DNA of 14,092 bases from assembly GCA_012511425.1 (NCBI GenBank), contig JAAZGC010000210.1:1-14092 (forward strand), written 5' to 3'. A program made the translations under genes and the position numbers. Shown here in pieces: positions 14,064 through 14,092 of the stretch; positions within the stretch are counted from its first letter, which is position 1; the number at the start of each line of letters is the position of its first letter. Under the pieces are notes generated by a model. The model did not search any database. It was not told the DNA's origin and saw only the letters and a list, made by a program, of their open reading frames with translations. The DNA comes from Clostridiales bacterium (GTDB lineage: Bacteria; Bacillota; Clostridia; Oscillospirales; CAG-272).

Positions 14064-14092
14064 ATTTTCAAATGTCAGCTAAAATATTAAAA

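Noticed and set aside
14055..14080. Divergent plus-strand promoter at the window edge (TTGATA ... TAAAAT)
   Set aside because: The spacer is 19 nt and the downstream gene, if any, is outside the window.

Overview
The window looks like chromosomal DNA of an anaerobic Firmicute of the class Clostridia, probably an uncultured gut or rumen lineage. This is inferred from the pyruvate:ferredoxin oxidoreductase, a YtrA-type GntR/ABC operon, an Hsp33, AGGAGG-type ribosome binding sites, consensus TTGACA/TATAAT promoters and moderate GC. I see no phage, IS, CRISPR, tRNA or rRNA. Ten protein genes and one regulator gene account for nearly all the sequence. Nine of the ORFs lie wholly in the four minus-strand units and one large gene lies on the plus strand.

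Layout. (1) 62-3463, minus strand: a three-gene carbohydrate or conjugate catabolism operon, transcribed as TIM-barrel sugar isomerase/epimerase, then Gfo/Idh/MocA oxidoreductase, then a sulfatase-fold hydrolase. (2) 3464-3826: a 363-bp divergent regulatory region with two minus-strand promoters, repeated operator-like elements and one plus-strand promoter. (3) 3827-7393, plus strand: nifJ, a monocistronic full-length pyruvate:ferredoxin oxidoreductase closed by a strong terminator. (4) 10460-7509, minus strand: a tight operon of GntR repressor, ABC ATPase, six-TM permease and Hsp33 (hslO), driven by a promoter buried in an 18-bp perfect palindrome. (5) 11176-10676, minus strand: a MarR regulator with its own promoter and terminator. 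(6) 13927-11393, minus strand: a complete zinc uptake operon znuA-znuC-znuB with a perfect-consensus promoter.

The most interesting unit is the first. The sulfatase-fold enzyme lacks the Cys/Ser that is matured to formylglycine: Thr54 sits at the nucleophile position, and the usual Arg and Lys partners are also replaced. It is therefore unlikely to be a classical sulfatase and could be a phosphodiesterase or phosphotransferase-like member of the alkaline phosphatase superfamily. Its partners, a Gfo/Idh/MocA dehydrogenase and a TIM-barrel isomerase with Lys in place of the first metal-ligand Glu, resemble the pairs that cleave glycosides through 3-keto intermediates. The trio may process an unusual sugar conjugate; this is inference.

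Other signals worth attention are perfect inverted repeats that bracket the core promoters of marR (12-bp arms) and znuA (9-bp arms), two extra cysteine clusters in the PFOR, a ZnuA whose third metal-ligand histidine appears replaced, and Hsp33 placed at the end of a cell-envelope-type GntR/ABC operon. Several starts were corrected from the longest ORF using ribosome binding sites, and the GntR and ZnuA genes use TTG starts.
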